This document shows positions 1 to 13,431 of a stretch of 64,000 bases of DNA, in pieces. The stretch spans positions 11,443,224 through 11,507,223 of the forward strand of contig OX421499.1 in NCBI GenBank assembly GCA_949126835.1, in the 5' to 3' direction. The translations under genes and the position numbers were made by a program. This DNA comes from Anisus vortex. Its lineage: Eukaryota > Mollusca > Gastropoda > Planorbidae. How positions within the stretch are numbered: position 1 is the stretch's first letter; each line of letters begins with the position of its first letter. A model generated the notes under the pieces. It was not told the origin of the DNA, made no database searches, and saw only the letters and a list, made by a program, of their open reading frames with translations.

Positions 1-284
1 TCTAAAATCTTTCCTCGGTCATCAAATCCTTACCGTTCGATTCCATACGATTTTTTACTGTCCGTCAAAACAATCTGTGATTAGCGATGGGATTTGCAAA
101 AAATGTCATATGTACTTCGCTTCGTTAGTCATGCTGCGCAGCCATTAAATAAACACACAAGCAGGAATCAATTATTCCTCCTAAACCTATCAGGCCACAA
201 AGAGTTGCTGCACATAGACAACGTGAATTAATGGTTATTATCGCAAATGAAGAAAATGGAGAGAGTGCTGAATGGGTCTTCTTA
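1..284. other. Flank of the Tigger-like insertion, no gene recognised
   Basis: AT-rich sequence with no ORF of useful length and no recognised repeat. The Tigger-like element at 287-1132 is inserted at its right edge. On the far side of that insertion (about 1160-1286) a 39-codon open stretch rich in Asp/Glu ends in TGA and could be the end of an older coding sequence, but nothing identifies it. Confidence 0.3.
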
Positions 285-286
285 TA

Positions 287-1132
287 CAGTAGAAGTTCGA
301 TAATCTGGCATTGTTCGGTGCCGGACTACCGAAAATTCCGTTCTATCGGGCGGTGACCCTTCTTTTTTGTAGACTTTGCCTAAAACAAATGTACTTTGTT
401 TTTTTAACTACATCCATACATATATCGTAATTATAAGAACAATTAGGTTAATAATTAAACTACAGTATGCAAATACAACAAAGTTTATTTTACATTTTAT
501 ATAATGTATGTAAAACAAATTTTACTTAGATTTTAAAAAGTCACGAATGTCTTTTTGTTTTCTTGATTTTTGGCGTTTAGTATAAAATGTATTTCTAATG
601 ATATGGAAATCAATAATTTCTGAAGCACTGTAGCTAGTACTAGTCTCAGCAAAAGAGACAAACTTATTTAGTAATTCTGCAGCTTTGTGCCCAGCTGATA
701 TTTTCCTTTTCTTCCGTTTCGGCATCTGAGTCACTTTCTTCAAGATTTTGAGTAGGCTGAGGGTTTACTACACTGTTGATAATGTCCTCATCGGTCAGTT
801 CTTGTACAACATGCTCATTCTCGTCGATTAGAAGCCACTCCTCTACCTCATCTTCAGGCAGATAGACGCTTCGTGATTGAATAACTGTGCTGCACTGCAC
901 CTGTATTTGCTGTGACAGCTGAGACTAGCCGGCCGCTAATCGTTCCGAACAATACCGAGCGCTTCCGGATGATCCCGAACTACCCCGAAAACTTCAGAAT
1001 AGCTCTCGATCGTTTTTATTTGCTTTAAAGACACACATTTGGAGAAAACCAAAATTTTTACAATTTTCCGGAGCGATGCCGGACTATTGGGCATTTCGGA
1101 CTGTTGGATGCTGGACTAATGGACTTCTACTG
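287..1132 (-). mobile_element. Internally deleted Tigger/pogo-like DNA transposon
   Basis: The ends are inverted copies starting CAGTAGAAGT (287 rightwards; 1132 leftwards on the other strand), with weaker similarity for roughly 15-25 bp more. Both ends are flanked by the dinucleotide TA (285-286 and 1133-1134), the usual target duplication of Tc1/mariner-pogo elements. The interior, read on the minus strand, holds only the C-terminal part of a Tigger-like transposase, so this 846 bp copy is a deletion derivative. The DDE catalytic domain is absent, so it cannot move by itself. Confidence 0.7.
522..900 (-). pseudogene. Tigger/pogo transposase C-terminal fragment, frameshifted
   Basis: Two overlapping minus-strand frames (900-664 and 743-522) together resemble the C-terminal tail of Tigger-type (TIGD/jerky-like) transposases. 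The first has a segment reading ELTDEDIINSVV followed by an acidic Ser/Asp/Glu stretch. The second has a Lys-rich segment ending RKQKDIRDFLKSK, like the short C-terminal I-x-D-F-(F/L) motif of these proteins. The frame shift between them and the absence of helix-turn-helix and DDE domains show a dead fragment. Its position between TA-flanked inverted repeats supports the call. The family name rests on motif resemblance only. Confidence 0.55.
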
Positions 1133-1134
1133 TA

Positions 1135-1560
1135 CATTACAGACGCTCATTCTATAAAAAAGATTATTGATAGATGAAGAAGAGCTTGATTTGAATGGAA
1201 TATCCATTTCACCTGATGAAGAGATCAATACTTTCCCTATTTATTCCATGAAGGAGCATTTTTCATCACCATGGGAGAATACATGATAAACATACATTTT
1301 GTGTTGTTGTTTTTTTATAAACTTAATATTTTTTATTTGTTCTGATTTTACTAAAGCATTTATTTTTGTGCACATGATATTGTTATAATTACACTTTCGA
1401 TTTTTCTTTTGTGTAATACAAAATTCATTAATTACAAAACGATGACAAAATAATTATAATTTGAAACCTGTAAATCTGTATTTTAGAAAAATATCTTTTA
1501 GGAGGGGGGGGGGGTGCAGATTTTGTGATGTCATATCTGAGGGGGGTCTGACTTTTTGTG
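1135..1560. other. AT-rich flank plus start of an interrupted repeat
   Basis: No gene is supported. From about 1500 a G-rich segment (GGAGGGGGGG runs, TTTTGTGACCATGTGTGACAAG) is the left half of a repeat whose continuation reappears at 3775-3847 after the 2.2 kb insert. Confidence 0.35.
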
Positions 1561-1586
1561 ACCATGTGTGACAAGGGGGGGAGGAA

Positions 1587-2294
1587 GTGGTTACTCATGC
1601 CCCGGTGGACTCAGTCCCACTGCCCTCAATTCCCACTGCGACTAACCCACCTTCTACCAGTCAACCAGAAGAACACCTCCCTTCAGCGGCCCAACCCCCC
1701 GAAGAGCAGAGAGATCCTGCCTCAGCAAATTCCAACCTACAGAACGACCCTCCCCCTCCACAAGGAACCCCCAAAACACCCCTAAGCTCACAGACCCCGA
1801 GGAAAAAACGTCGAAGACTACATAAGTCCATTCACAAAGGACCTAGCTGCCCTAGTACTACACCCCCAATAGACCCACCTCCCGATCAAAAGAAGTTCTC
1901 ACGCTGTCTTGGGATAATTGAGATAACTAGAAAGAGGACCCCACCAGAGGAACCCCTTGGGATACGCCGTACAAGTCATACCGAATTCTCGCCCAACCCC
2001 ATACCTCCGGATGATCTAGAGCCAGACGATACAAGCAATATAACATGCTATGAACAAAGACCAATCCAGGCGCCCACAGAGGAACGAGAACAGACTTACA
2101 TAGAAGAAAATGACTATAACCAATCAGAGAGGCTAGACCAGGACCACCCGGAAGTAAAGAACCCGGGCGAACAGACTCAGGGAGACACACCACACCATAG
2201 ACGGGTTTCGTGGGCCGAGGAGACAGAGGAAGAAGAAGCAGAGATAGACCTCGATAAAACTCCTCCCCCTCTTCTGATAGATACAGACAAGTAA
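1587..2294 (+). pseudogene. 5'-truncated Pro/Glu-rich ORF in the retrotransposed insert
   Basis: An open frame of 235 codons starts at the very edge of the insert without an ATG (first codon GTG) and ends in TAA. The product is low-complexity: Pro/Ser/Thr-rich in the first half, a basic KKRRR patch around residues 70-75, and a Glu/Asp-rich end (HRRVSWAEETEEEE). No catalytic or metal-binding motif is seen and I do not recognise the family. The missing start at the insert boundary suggests the C-terminal part of a longer protein carried by the mRNA that was reverse transcribed. Confidence 0.35.
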
Positions 2295-3774
2295 ACCCAT
2301 ACCTCTTCTGAACCATGAAACGAATTTCCCACACAAAATAACTTATTAAAGAAAGAACAGACACTAAATACAAAATAAAAATAACCCTTTAATAGCTATT
2401 TTAAGACCCACCTAAAATTTTACTACCACCATCCATGCATGACCTAACATTGTAACACAGTGACTTAATACGACCAACTAACACACCAGTCACGAGCTCA
2501 CCTCGACTAAAAATAAAAACCAGTCCAACGACCCTGTGTCAAGCTGATACAGACAGTATCGGTTGCCATGCGTCGTGCAAGGGAGAGAAACTCGGTAGCA
2601 CACTGAGCCCTCCTATACTGCCCCCATTAAAACTATGTAATCTGTTCATACCCTTTGTTTCATTTATACTTTGCATAACTATTCCATGACATAATTGTTA
2701 TTTCTTATTAATGAACAATATTTTAATGTACGCTTGAAAGTTCTCATGTACTTTCCCACTTCGGATAAACTGTAAACCTCTTACACTTTAACCTTGCTTA
2801 TTTTGACCATATCATCATCTCCCGAAAATTGTAAATAAAACTTTTGTTTTGATTTCATTTCAACTCTGTATTACGTTCATGCCTTGTGCTCATTCATAAA
2901 CTATATCTTTGTTTCCATGTTTTAAATTACACATGCTTTTCATGCATAATAGTTTGAATGTTTTCAAATTTTGATACCTTTGCTTCTCACTTCAGACATG
3001 TCGCCATACTTTTTTGTACTACTTTTTTCAATTCTTATAAAAATACATGAGACCAGTTCCCCGAGTAACCACAATCGATAGTCGCCCCCTTTATAACACC
3101 CCCTCCCCACCCTTTCAAGCCCCCCCCCCCTGTTTTCTCACTCCGCGTCTTTGTTATGGTTCATCGAACCGTAGCAACACCCCCCCCCCTCCATACTCTG
3201 CTGTCTACTTTCAATCCAACTGTAAGGGGAACAGAAGGATTTTCTACTTTTACTCCCAAGGTACCCCCTTCCCTTCTATAGAATGTAAACAATATTTATT
3301 TTGCAAACACCTACCCTTCAAGGGGACTTAACCATGAAATATGGATTATACATAAAATATTAATTGTTTGTTTCTCCTTGTTTTCAAACTCGCAAATATG
3401 CATATATATCGTTACAATTTGTTATAACTTTTATATACAAACTACTATATTGACAGATGCCATAAGCAAAAAATAAAAGTAAAATACTGGTGTTGGAAAG
3501 AAAAGATGAATGTAACAATTATGTAAAGCAAATGAATTGATTGAATAGAATAAATGGATTAAGTAAGAAATAAATAGAATGAATGAGATAAAAGATCATT
3601 CCATACTACAAATGTTATGATTAAAATATAGTCTCCATGCAATGTCTTCTATCCTCTAGTTTTGAAAATTGAAATTACCGTCTTCTATCCTATCTTTATG
3701 TAACTTGATATCAAAGCTATTGTCAATGCAATTTACATGAATAAAGACTTTTGAAAACAAACAAAAAAAAGACA
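2295..3774 (+). other. 3' untranslated part of the retrotransposed insert
   Basis: Non-coding, AT-rich, with C-rich stretches near 3085-3195. It ends with AATAAA and an A-rich tail just before the right copy of the target duplication. The small open frame at 3047-3331 lies in the C-rich stretch and has no supporting features. Confidence 0.4.
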
Positions 3775-3947
3775 ATGTGTGACAAGGGTAGGAGGGGGGG
3801 TAAAAAATCAACGAAAATCATGTGACGTAAATTATGGACGGCCCCTTAGTAGGCTATAGGCCAAGGCCACAGTTCCTAAATAAAACGCATCTTAAGCTAC
3901 TAGTGTACAAGCTAATACCTATATTATAGGCCTAGAGAGGCTTTTAA

Positions 3948-5715
3948 GGCAGGTTTCACAAAATGGCCACCAAATGATGGAGATTTATTGTTTATTTAAA
4001 AAATATAATTTGTTTATACAAAATGCTGTTTTTTTTACTTGTATGTGTTTATATGTCCATAAAGTATCAGCTGCATCAGTATTGTATGTTTTAATTATGT
4101 TATTGTGTTATTTATATTAATTTAAACACCCTCGAATCTTACTTAATCCACAGGGCCCATTTCCCAATTTTTTTCATACATTTGAAAATCACTTACCAGG
4201 AATAAATAAAGCCGAAATATAAAGTTTTTTAAATGTTTAACATTCATAAACATGTTAATTTTCCCTAGGCCACCATTAGAAGCACAAAAAAATGTTTATC
4301 TTTTGAAAAAAAACGTGTTTTAAAAAGCCCTAATTTGTACCTGTGGGTTTTTTCCGCCGCCAAGACTAAGTCTAAAACTAGATCTAAAATAAGATTTAGC
4401 CTATATCTATGTAATTTCGTAAGACTCTTTTAATTTTAACCAGAAATATATTTCTTTTCATAAAAACAAAGTTTGTTTTAAATATTTAGCCATTAGTAAA
4501 TAAATGAAAATCAATTGGTACAAAAAAGGCTTCTGACTACCAAATATAACGTTCGCTGTCAAAACAAGATTGAAGATTACGGTCAATTTAAATGCACACG
4601 TGTGAATTTTATAATGTAAATCCGATCGGATAGCTTAAAAATTCCATTTGATGCACTTTTTTAGTTCGTAAAAAGACAGGATTTTTATTTTTTCATATTT
4701 TTTAACTCCATTCGGTGGATAAGGTATGCTTTTTTAAACTTTTGATCGATGTCGAAAAAGTATTTTCTAAAACACTATTTACACATTTATTTTCCGATTT
4801 CTGACTATTTGTGTACTATCTACGGCAACAAAATACTATTATTTTTATTTTTAATCTAAATTTACGCATACTATTGTGGTTTAAACTGAAAATCCTTTTT
4901 TTTGCTTTTAACACACACGCTTTGTTTACGTTCATGATAGCCGCCATTTTGAGAGTATGGCGGCGACTTCGAAAGTCCTAGACTTTAAGACGCCTGAGTG
5001 CGAAATCACATTTTATTGTATGCAAAGACTGGGCGTCATTTCCATTAGGGTACCCAACTTTGTGGCTTAATACCAAAGCGAGATCACAACATCCTAACAT
5101 AAAATTTATATCACTAAAAAGCTGAAATAATACAGATTCTAACAATATATGTATAGTTAGGAAATGTTGGCTCTCAATAACTTAGAATTTTAACAGAAAA
5201 TATGAAACAAACTTAAAACTATTTTTCTCTGCTTTGGTCGAACTTATGGGAAATATACACATACTAAACTGCCCAGTAAGGTGTCCTCTGATTGCTCCCA
5301 AAATTTGGTTATCATCCAATGAAAAATGACTTTGGTATTCACATTTGAAGAGAGCGGGTATAACGCGAAGCCCTACATATTACAGTGCCACTTTGTGTCA
5401 TTCCAGTCGGAAGGTGTTTTGGTCGGGTTAATCCATTATTGTTCCCAAAATACTCACATTTTTAAAACAAAAACAACATAAACTTTTTGTCCATACATAT
5501 ATTTTAAACTTTCCTTCTCTAAGACATAACAAATATGCATCACATTAAATGCAATGGCCTGTTAAAGTCACCCACTGCAGTCTAACAGTGGAATTCCATG
5601 CTTTTGACAGGGGGCTTTGGACATGCTACATATATTACTGCTATAGCTTAACATTATTTTTTTTTTAAATCTAAAAAAAATGGGAACTCCTGAAATACTT
5701 ATCGTGAAACCTGCC
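3948..5715 (+). mobile_element. Element A: non-autonomous transposon, GGCAGGTTTCAC termini
   Basis: The terminal inverted repeats start GGCAGGTTTCAC at 3948 and end GTGAAACCTGCC at 5715. Both sides are flanked by TTAA (3944-3947 and 5716-5719), the target duplication typical of piggyBac transposons. The interior has no ORF of useful length. The left end is followed by AAAATGGCCACCAAATGATGG, and the reverse complement of this end and the following 80 bp recurs at the right end of element H, so A and H are one subfamily in opposite orientation. Confidence 0.65.
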
Positions 5716-5719
5716 TTAA

Positions 5720-6475
5720 ACCTTTACAATTCTTTCCATAACATAATGTAATTTGTGTTCAATAGGCCTATAAATCTTTATATAAAGATTACACCTTAAC
5801 ACCTTTGAAAGTTTTTAAAGTAAAATGTAGGCCTAAGCAATATCCTAATAATTCTACATTGTAACAACCACCGATTCAGGTGATATTTGCAGCTTAATGA
5901 CAGAGTAGTGATGTTTTTCAAACTTTTTAAAAACAGTGTTTGGTGCCCCCTACTTTTAATAAAAAATTTTAGTAAAACAAGAAAACCATAAAAACGAATT
6001 TTTTATTATACTCCCTTTATTTGTAAACTAAGTTTACCATCATATAATTAAATAATTGATTGACTACTGGAAATGAAACGTACAGAAAAATATCTGTGTC
6101 GCAAATCTCAAAAATATCTCCTTACTCCTTATGAATTGTTCTAAAAATAATCTTAGCGCATAATTTTTTTTTCTAGCTTTGCGCCGAAAAACTATAAAAA
6201 GTTGCACAGGCATTTTTAAAGTGAAACCAAAATTTTACTTATACTTTCCTTTTAAGAAATGAATATTGTCATAAGTGTATTATTATTAAGTTGTTTTAAC
6301 TGAAAATTTGATAGAATGTATTGTTAGTCCAAATTTCAGCTCGATTGGACCACGGGAAGTGGTTGAAAAATCTAAGCAAAGTTTTGCTACCACGACGATT
6401 GCAATCAGAGAGACAGAAATTGCAACTTAAAATGAAGGGAGTTAAAAGAGCGACTTATATGCGAGTTATATATAT
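5720..6475. other. Spacer between elements A and B
   Basis: About 750 bp of AT-rich sequence. The segment near 6330-6440, with an 'AGCTCGATTGGACCACGGGA' motif followed by AGAGAGACAGA, looks like the end of a dispersed repeat, but no boundary can be set. No gene is supported. Confidence 0.3.
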
Positions 6476-7976
6476 GGCAGGTTTCATAAAATGGCCACCA
6501 AAGGGTTACCTTTTTTTCAATATTTGAAAAAAAAAATGTATGTATAAAATGTTTTCTTTTTTACATGTTTGTTACATATGTAATAAAAGTATCAGCAAAA
6601 TCAATGTTGTGAGTTTTTATTTTATTTTAGTGTTGTTTATTATATTTTTTATGGTGTTCCACGTAATTATTCATGCAGATCCCAATTCCCCATTTTTTGT
6701 ACCTACTTTAAAAGCTTTAATTAAAAGTATATAAAATAAAAAATTACGCAATTTCTGAATGTTTTTCATTTACACATATGTTATAATATGCTACACTTGC
6801 AATGAAAGTCGTTACAGATGTTTATTATTATTTTTTTACATATATATTTAAATCTCTCATTTTTATACGCCGAGTCTGTAGGTTTTTCTCCATTCACAGC
6901 GCTAGGCCTAAAACTCGATCTAAAAATATATAAGTAATATAAGTCACTGTAGATTTCTAAAACTCTCAAAATTTAACACAAATATATATGTCACTGTAGA
7001 TTTCTAAAACTCTCAAAATTTAACACAAATATATATTTATTCATAAATACGGCATTATTTTAAAATATTATGCCACAAATTTCATTTTATATCCCACTAA
7101 ATCTTCGATGTTCATTACAAAAACTTGATCGTTAGACAGAATTTTACGTGAAACACACAAATTTAATTGATTTTTCGTTAATTTTCAAATGCGCTTGAGT
7201 TAATTTTAACATATAAAATCCAATCAGATGGCCGTTTTGTTCTATTTGATAAATTTGCCGACTCAAAAAATACGTTTTTCAATTTAATATTTTACCCGTG
7301 TCTGCGAGATATGTGGCACCCAGGTTGCATTGAATACAACCGAGGACCGCGCCGCTCAGCCGTTACCGATAATTTACTGTAAAACGCTATTACGCATTTC
7401 ATTTTGGATTTCCAAGTTCTAAATTATGATTTAAATAAACACAGCAATATTATTAAATGTTTTAAAACTAAATTTACGCAAACAGTAATTGTTTAAACTA
7501 AAAAAAACATCTCTCCAAGTTTTTTACTAATAACACGTTTTAAGAACAAAATGGCCGCCATTTTGTTTATTTCTGAGTTTCAACGCAACCTCTGGCCTAT
7601 GACCCCAGGATGCAAAATTATTCGTTAATTTGTGAAATTAATATCAAAATACATCACAAATGATGACATTTTACATTTTATAAGTTTTCTTTTTCATAAA
7701 AATATAAAAAAACAACAATATTGTAGGTTTTAATAATATTTTGCAGCTGTTTAGTCTTGTGTAATTTTTAGCGCCGGCAACAATCCTGCCGACGAAATTT
7801 CCCGATCTTAAAATTATTAACTATAAAACATTGGAAAGTCGGTTGATTTTCTAACCTTCATATTCAGATTCCTCAGTTTCTAGGCTTTAAAATGATATCT
7901 AATACAGTAATAAAGCTTTAAATATTTTTTTTTTTCTAAAAAGGGATCTTTTGAAATCCTAATTGTGAAACCTGCC
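6476..7976 (+). mobile_element. Element B: non-autonomous GGCAGGTTTCA element
   Basis: It begins GGCAGGTTTCATAAAATGGCC and ends GTGAAACCTGCC. The left about 700 bp and right about 800 bp correspond, in reverse complement, to the two ends of the longer element F, while the coding middle of F is missing. B therefore looks like an internal-deletion derivative of F. No clean target duplication is seen (ATAT on the left, TTGA on the right). Element C follows after five bases. Confidence 0.6.
6944..7036 (+). repeat. Two-copy 47 bp tandem duplication inside element B
   Basis: A 47 bp unit beginning TCACTGTAGATTTCTAAAAC at 6944 is repeated directly from 6991. Elements C and F carry a single copy of the corresponding sequence, so the duplication is private to B. 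Confidence 0.8.
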
Positions 7977-10900
7977 TTGAAGGCAGGTTTCACAAAATGG
8001 CCACCAAATGGTCAACTTTTTTTGAATATTTGAAGAAAAAAAAATGTATGTACAAAATGTTGTTTTCTTTACTTGTTTGTGTTTATATAGGTACTCAAAA
8101 CTGATTTTAATTTTTCAAGCTATTGAGCTTTTTTTATGTTTAATAGAAAGACAAAATGATTCTAAGAACTTTGATACCAATTTTATGACTGTATGTTAAT
8201 TTTTAAGAAAGTTATGAAATTTTGAAATTTTACAAGTGGGTTACCTTTAGACACCTCACAAAGTCCTATTTTTAGAAGTCACTATCTCAAAAAGTATATT
8301 GGCTATGGCTAAGTTATTTTGTTTACGAACAAAAAAGTATGTAGAGAAGAGACCCATTTTTTTTCGTAAATGTGGTGCATTTGAAAAATATAAAAATATC
8401 GATGTAAAAATCATTTTTCATACTTCTTACAGTTTTTTTCAAGGGAGACAAAAAACGCAAATCTGACCTATTTTTAAAAAATCACTAAAAATTACCTAAT
8501 TTTAGTAAAAGCGTATGTTATATATCAAATTGTAGGGAATTCAATGCTCTATAGAGACCTACTAAATTGGCACTGTTTCAAATTATAAAAATGTATCTAT
8601 TTTTATTGAAACAAAGTGTTCTAGCAAAAATTTTCTTTTTTTAGCCATTTATAAATATTTGCGAAAATTTAACAAATCTTTGTAAATGTAAAATTATTAC
8701 ATCAATTTGAAGTTCATTTAAAGTACACAACTTTTATAGTAAAAAATATGACAAAATGTACTATATAAGTAGGTATACGGACAATTATTGACAATCATGT
8801 ACTTGAAAGTAAAACATACAAAAGTAGTTTTTATATAGTGTAAGACTCGAGCATTAAACATTAAATAAGGCAAGTTAGTACATTATTTAATAATACACAT
8901 TTTAAGGTAACAGTTATACGTGTTTTATTTTAAAGAGAAAGTTTTAAAATGTTAATTAAAGGTTTAAAATAACAACCATTGACTATTGTTTAGGCTAAGA
9001 CCATTTATCCTATTGACAGTAGTAACAATAATAATAATAATCAGTTTTATCCCATAACTAAAAACAAAATATATTATTACAATATAAACTTAAAACTGTT
9101 CAATATATTACTTGTACATTTGATTTGATTTGGTTTCTATATTTTTTTTTCTTTGGTATTAAGTATAAAGACCTATATCTAATGGTCCTTAACAAAAACC
9201 AAGAACGCCTATCACAAGCATTATATTCTAATCTGTAGTTTTGTGTATAGATAAATATTTAAAGAATCACATTTTTGGTTTCCCTTTTGATATTTCGATA
9301 ACAGATTAATTGTTCAGTAGTTTAGGGAGATATTGTGCATTATTTGAGAATTAGCCCCGTTCGTTCATTATAGCACTTCCCCCATACTTTATACTAGTTG
9401 TGTCCGCTGTCCACCTATCTTACCTACTTTTCACTATTTGCCACCCCCACTACGCTCCTAGTAATAATAAATTTTTAGCTCATACACTTTTATTTTAATT
9501 ATACATTAACAATTATGAAACATATCTCTTATATATCGACCTAATTTTAACTTTCATCTATTAGTAGTTAGCAAAAATATATTTGTTTTAATATCAGAAC
9601 AAACCGTCAGAACAAACCGTCTTTTCCACCTCTTGCCGTGCACGTTTCGCGCCCCCCCCACACACACACATATTAAAAAGTGGTACGATTCTATGTTCCC
9701 CTCCCCAGACCATCTATTTTGTTTTTATTTGGTCTAGATCAGAATACAGAGGGTATATGCATAAAGGCCACAAAGTTGGCAATGCAGTAAAATCTATGAT
9801 TTTAATGGCAGGCTGTTGATGAATGAATGAGTATGAACGCATGAAAATTTATAAATAAAATGTATTAGCCTATATAAAGTCACTTTATTGACCCCCTTCC
9901 CTCCCACATTTCAACAACTGTAAATTTTGTCAACCCAGTTTTCTGTATTTTGTTGACATAATTAATATACGACCCCCTATGTAGGCTATTTGATTATGAC
10001 TTAATGTCATTAGACTTTTTCCTAGGCAATACATAGAAATTTACAAACATAATAAATATATATATAATAACCGTCAAAAAATGTATAACAAATCGGTGGT
10101 TCACAAACTTTTAAGTTCAGGCTAGATCTGATAATCTTATTAGAATTATTATTATTAGGCCTACGCATGACAAACCATTATTCAATAAATGTTTAAAAAA
10201 TGACATAGCCCTACAGACGAATTATTAAACATATGCCATGGTAGAAATATTCTTCAAGCGCAAATATAATAATAGTATTTAGGTACTCCAAACCAATTTT
10301 TCAAACCAAGAAAAAAGCATTTTTGTGTGTTTGAAATGAAAGAACTAAGAATTCTAAGCATGTGGACATTAAATATATGACTGTATGTCAATTATTAAGA
10401 AAGTTATGATATTTTTAATTTTTGTTAAACAAGCTTTTACTTTTTACGGCAAGCTAAAGACCCATATTTAGAGGTCATTATTTTTAAAAGTACATTGCAT
10501 GCAGTCATTTCCTTTTAAATATACACAAATACTAGATAGAAAACAAACACAATTTTTTTCAGGAGTGTAACAAATCAAAATTTTGATATTTATTGTCGTA
10601 ATAATGGTGTTTCATCAATTTGTCATGTTTTACCATAGGAGCTAAAAACACATAAAAATTGCTTACTTTTGAAAATTCAAAAAAATTATCTAATTTACCC
10701 ATGAACTTAATTTATATATCAATTTAAAAGAGAATCAAAGATCTATACAAAAATGCAAAATAATAAGCTCTATAGATCAATACATAATTTAGAAATAGCC
10801 CAGTAGTGAAGAGGCAAATGAATTTTTTAACAATTTTTTTTTTTTTTAATTTACAAAAAATAATAAATAACATCCTACATGGCAGGTTTCACAATAAGGA

Positions 10901-11931
10901 TTTTAAAAGTTCCCTTTTTTTTACAAAAAAATATTTAAAGCTTTATAACTGTATTATATATCATTTTAAAGCCTAGAAACTGAGGAATCCGAATATGAAG
11001 GTTAGAAAATCAGCTGACTTTCCAATGTTTTATAGTTAATAATTTTAAGATCGGGAAATTTCGTCGGCAGAATTGTTGCAGGCGCTAAAAAATACACGAG
11101 ACTAAACAGCTGCAAAATATTATTAAAACCTACAATATTGTTTATTTTTTTATTTTTATGAAAAATAAACTTATAAAACGTAAAATGTCATCATTTGTGT
11201 TGTATTTTGTTATTAATTTCACAAATTAACTAATAATTTTGCATCCTGGGGTCATAGGCCAGAGGTTGCGTTGAAACTCGGAAATAAACAAAATGGCGGC
11301 CATTTTGTTCTTAAAACGTTGTGTTAGTGAAAAGCGTGGAGAGATATGTTTTTTACGTTTAAACAACTACCGTTCGCGTAAATTTAGTTTTAAAACATTT
11401 AATAATATTGCTGTGTTTATTTAAATCATAATTTAGAACTTGGAAATCCAAAATAAAATGCGCAATAGCGTTTTAGAGTAAATTATCGGTAACGGCCGAG
11501 CGGCGTGGTCCTCGGCTGTATTCAACGCAACCTGGATGCCACATATCTCGCAGACACGGGTAAAATATTAATATTAAATTGAAAAACGTATTTTTTGAGT
11601 CGGCAAATGTATCAAATAGAACAAAACGGCCATCTGATTGGATTTATATGTTAACACTCAAACAACGGCTAACAAAGATATGGTACTCTGGTGCACCATG
11701 AAATAAACACATATAAAATGAACTTTAAAATTATTATTTTTTGTACCAAACATCTTTTTTATATAATTAAATAGCATTTTAACATGTTTTGACAAAAAAT
11801 ATAACGTTTTAGTGAAATTTTAATTAAAATTGCGTTAAAAATAAATACATGAAATTGAGGGCGACCCATTGACGCCATATTGTCTTCCTGACAACAACGC
11901 GTTTCAACACAATCGGTAATTTTACGCTAAA

Positions 11932-13285
11932 ATGGACTCCCATTCTGATTTTCAACCTGATATTCAACTGATTATGAGTTCTGGATTCCAACTAATGATT
12001 CTGGTCATTCGGAAGATGAAAATGATACTTTGCAGACTGATTTGAATGCATCGAACACTGACGTGTAAGTATGGCTTGTGACCTAGATTACTTTCTTTGT
12101 GTGTGGCTTTACGAAATATATTTGTAAAGGCCTTTTTACAAGTATTTTTTTATGTTATTTTATGTAAACAGTGTTTTTTTATTTAGTCCTATTTTCTATG
12201 TAACCAATTAGTTATTAGAAAGTGTTTTCACTATCGATAAAAGCGTGTTAGGCCTAAGTAAACAATATAGGTTGGATCAGCTGTTTTTTGTTTACATCAA
12301 GCAGATGAGAGAAAATTTAAATGTGGATACAGTTAAATCCTATTTATATTATTTAAATGGCTCAGGAGAATTTAGAATAATTACAAAATTAATAATACAT
12401 AAATTGGGTAAATTGCATTTTTTAGTTGTTTGTAACTAATTGTGTTACTTTGACTCTGTTGCTATTATATAAATACTTATACTATTTTTATTCTATTACA
12501 GTTTCTATGGTCTATGGACCTATGGATATGACAATGTGGACACTATGCCTGAGCAGCCTGACCCTTTCTTCCTGTGATTGTTCCTGGAATATAACTGATG
12601 TTAGGACAAGGGATGAAGCCTGGAATTTTACAATGGCCATGGCTTTTTTAAAGCTTTATTTCACTTTAGATTTGGTAATTAAATTGTGTGAGTTTACTAT
12701 TCCGCATGAGAACATGTAGGCCCTACTCCAAAAACCTAAAGGTTGGTTTGACCCAACTGTGGAGAGTTTTATAGGTTTTGTGTGGTCTAATTATGTATGC
12801 AGGTATTGTCCCTTCTCCAAATGTGGTTAGGTTCTGGTAAAAAAAAGTAGACACAAGTGACCAATTAATTAGTAAAAATAATGTTCACAGAAAAGCAATA
12901 AGCATCGGAATACCATACTTTTTCATTTATTAGATATAGCTAGAGTAAATTCTTATATTTTGTTTCAAACTTGAAGGGATAAAAATCCAGATTGGGTAGA
13001 ATTAAATAGACTCATTAACTTATTAAATTTGGCCAATTGAGTTAACTATACTGGATAGATTTGGGAAATATTGACAGTTTTTATCCAATACCTAGCACTG
13101 CTAAACCACAGTTTTATTTTAAGTATGCCATGGATCCAGAATTTATGGATAAACCGGGCAACTGTAGAGTATATTATGACAGTGAAAAAGTTGTGAGCAG
13201 AACAAATGTGAAATGTAAGGTGTGTGAAATATTAGGTTTCCAGAAAGGTAGGTATTGTTTGTTTGTTTACCATAAATTGCTATAA
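11932..13285 (+). pseudogene. Decayed, intron-containing piggyBac-like transposase remnant
   Basis: An ATG at 11932 opens an acidic N-terminal region. A one-base shift is needed to read the Asp/Ser/Glu-rich stretch up to the donor GTAAGT at 12065. The acceptor TTCTATTACAG ends at 12501, and the frame continues across this 437 bp intron into a Tyr/Trp-rich segment. Further pieces, in broken frames, resemble the piggyBac domain start (an FF-x-LF...IV block near 12640-12700, then a WFDPTVESFIGF segment near 12750-12795). A Cys-rich C-terminal piece near 13155-13270 contains CRVYY...CKVC...YH. The catalytic Asp core is missing. The piggyBac assignment rests on motif order plus TTAA-like target duplications in the family; a host-gene fragment is a weaker alternative. 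Confidence 0.4.
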
Positions 13286-13431
13286 ATCAATACATATCAA
13301 TGAATCTTGTTTTTTTTAAAAAGAATGTTACAGTAAAAAAAAATGTAATTTTCATTTGTGTATTTACTAGTATTCATAATTAAAAAATATCTGTAATTTT
13401 TTTTTATATTTAAAACAATCCGGTAACAATG

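Larger units (their letters stand above)
1585..3774 (+). mobile_element. Retrotransposed insert with target-site duplication
   Basis: About 2.2 kb is bracketed by two copies of ATGTGTGACAAGGG (from 1564 and from 3775; similarity runs about 21 bp with two mismatches). It ends in an A-rich tail preceded by AATAAA (around 3740-3770). This is the signature of target-primed reverse transcription by a LINE machinery. Its left end begins inside an open frame with no ATG, consistent with 5' truncation. No reverse transcriptase is present, so it is either the 3' end of a LINE with a long untranslated region or a processed copy of a cellular transcript; I cannot tell which. Confidence 0.5.

Noticed and set aside
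6321..6969. Short ORFs at 6321-6527, 6540-6734 and 6781-6969
   Set aside because: They cross the boundary of or lie in non-coding transposon ends and have AT-driven composition.
12426..12719. 97-codon ORF as a real gene
   Set aside because: It runs across the proposed splice acceptor at 12501, starts in intron sequence and is in a different frame from the piggyBac-like pieces.
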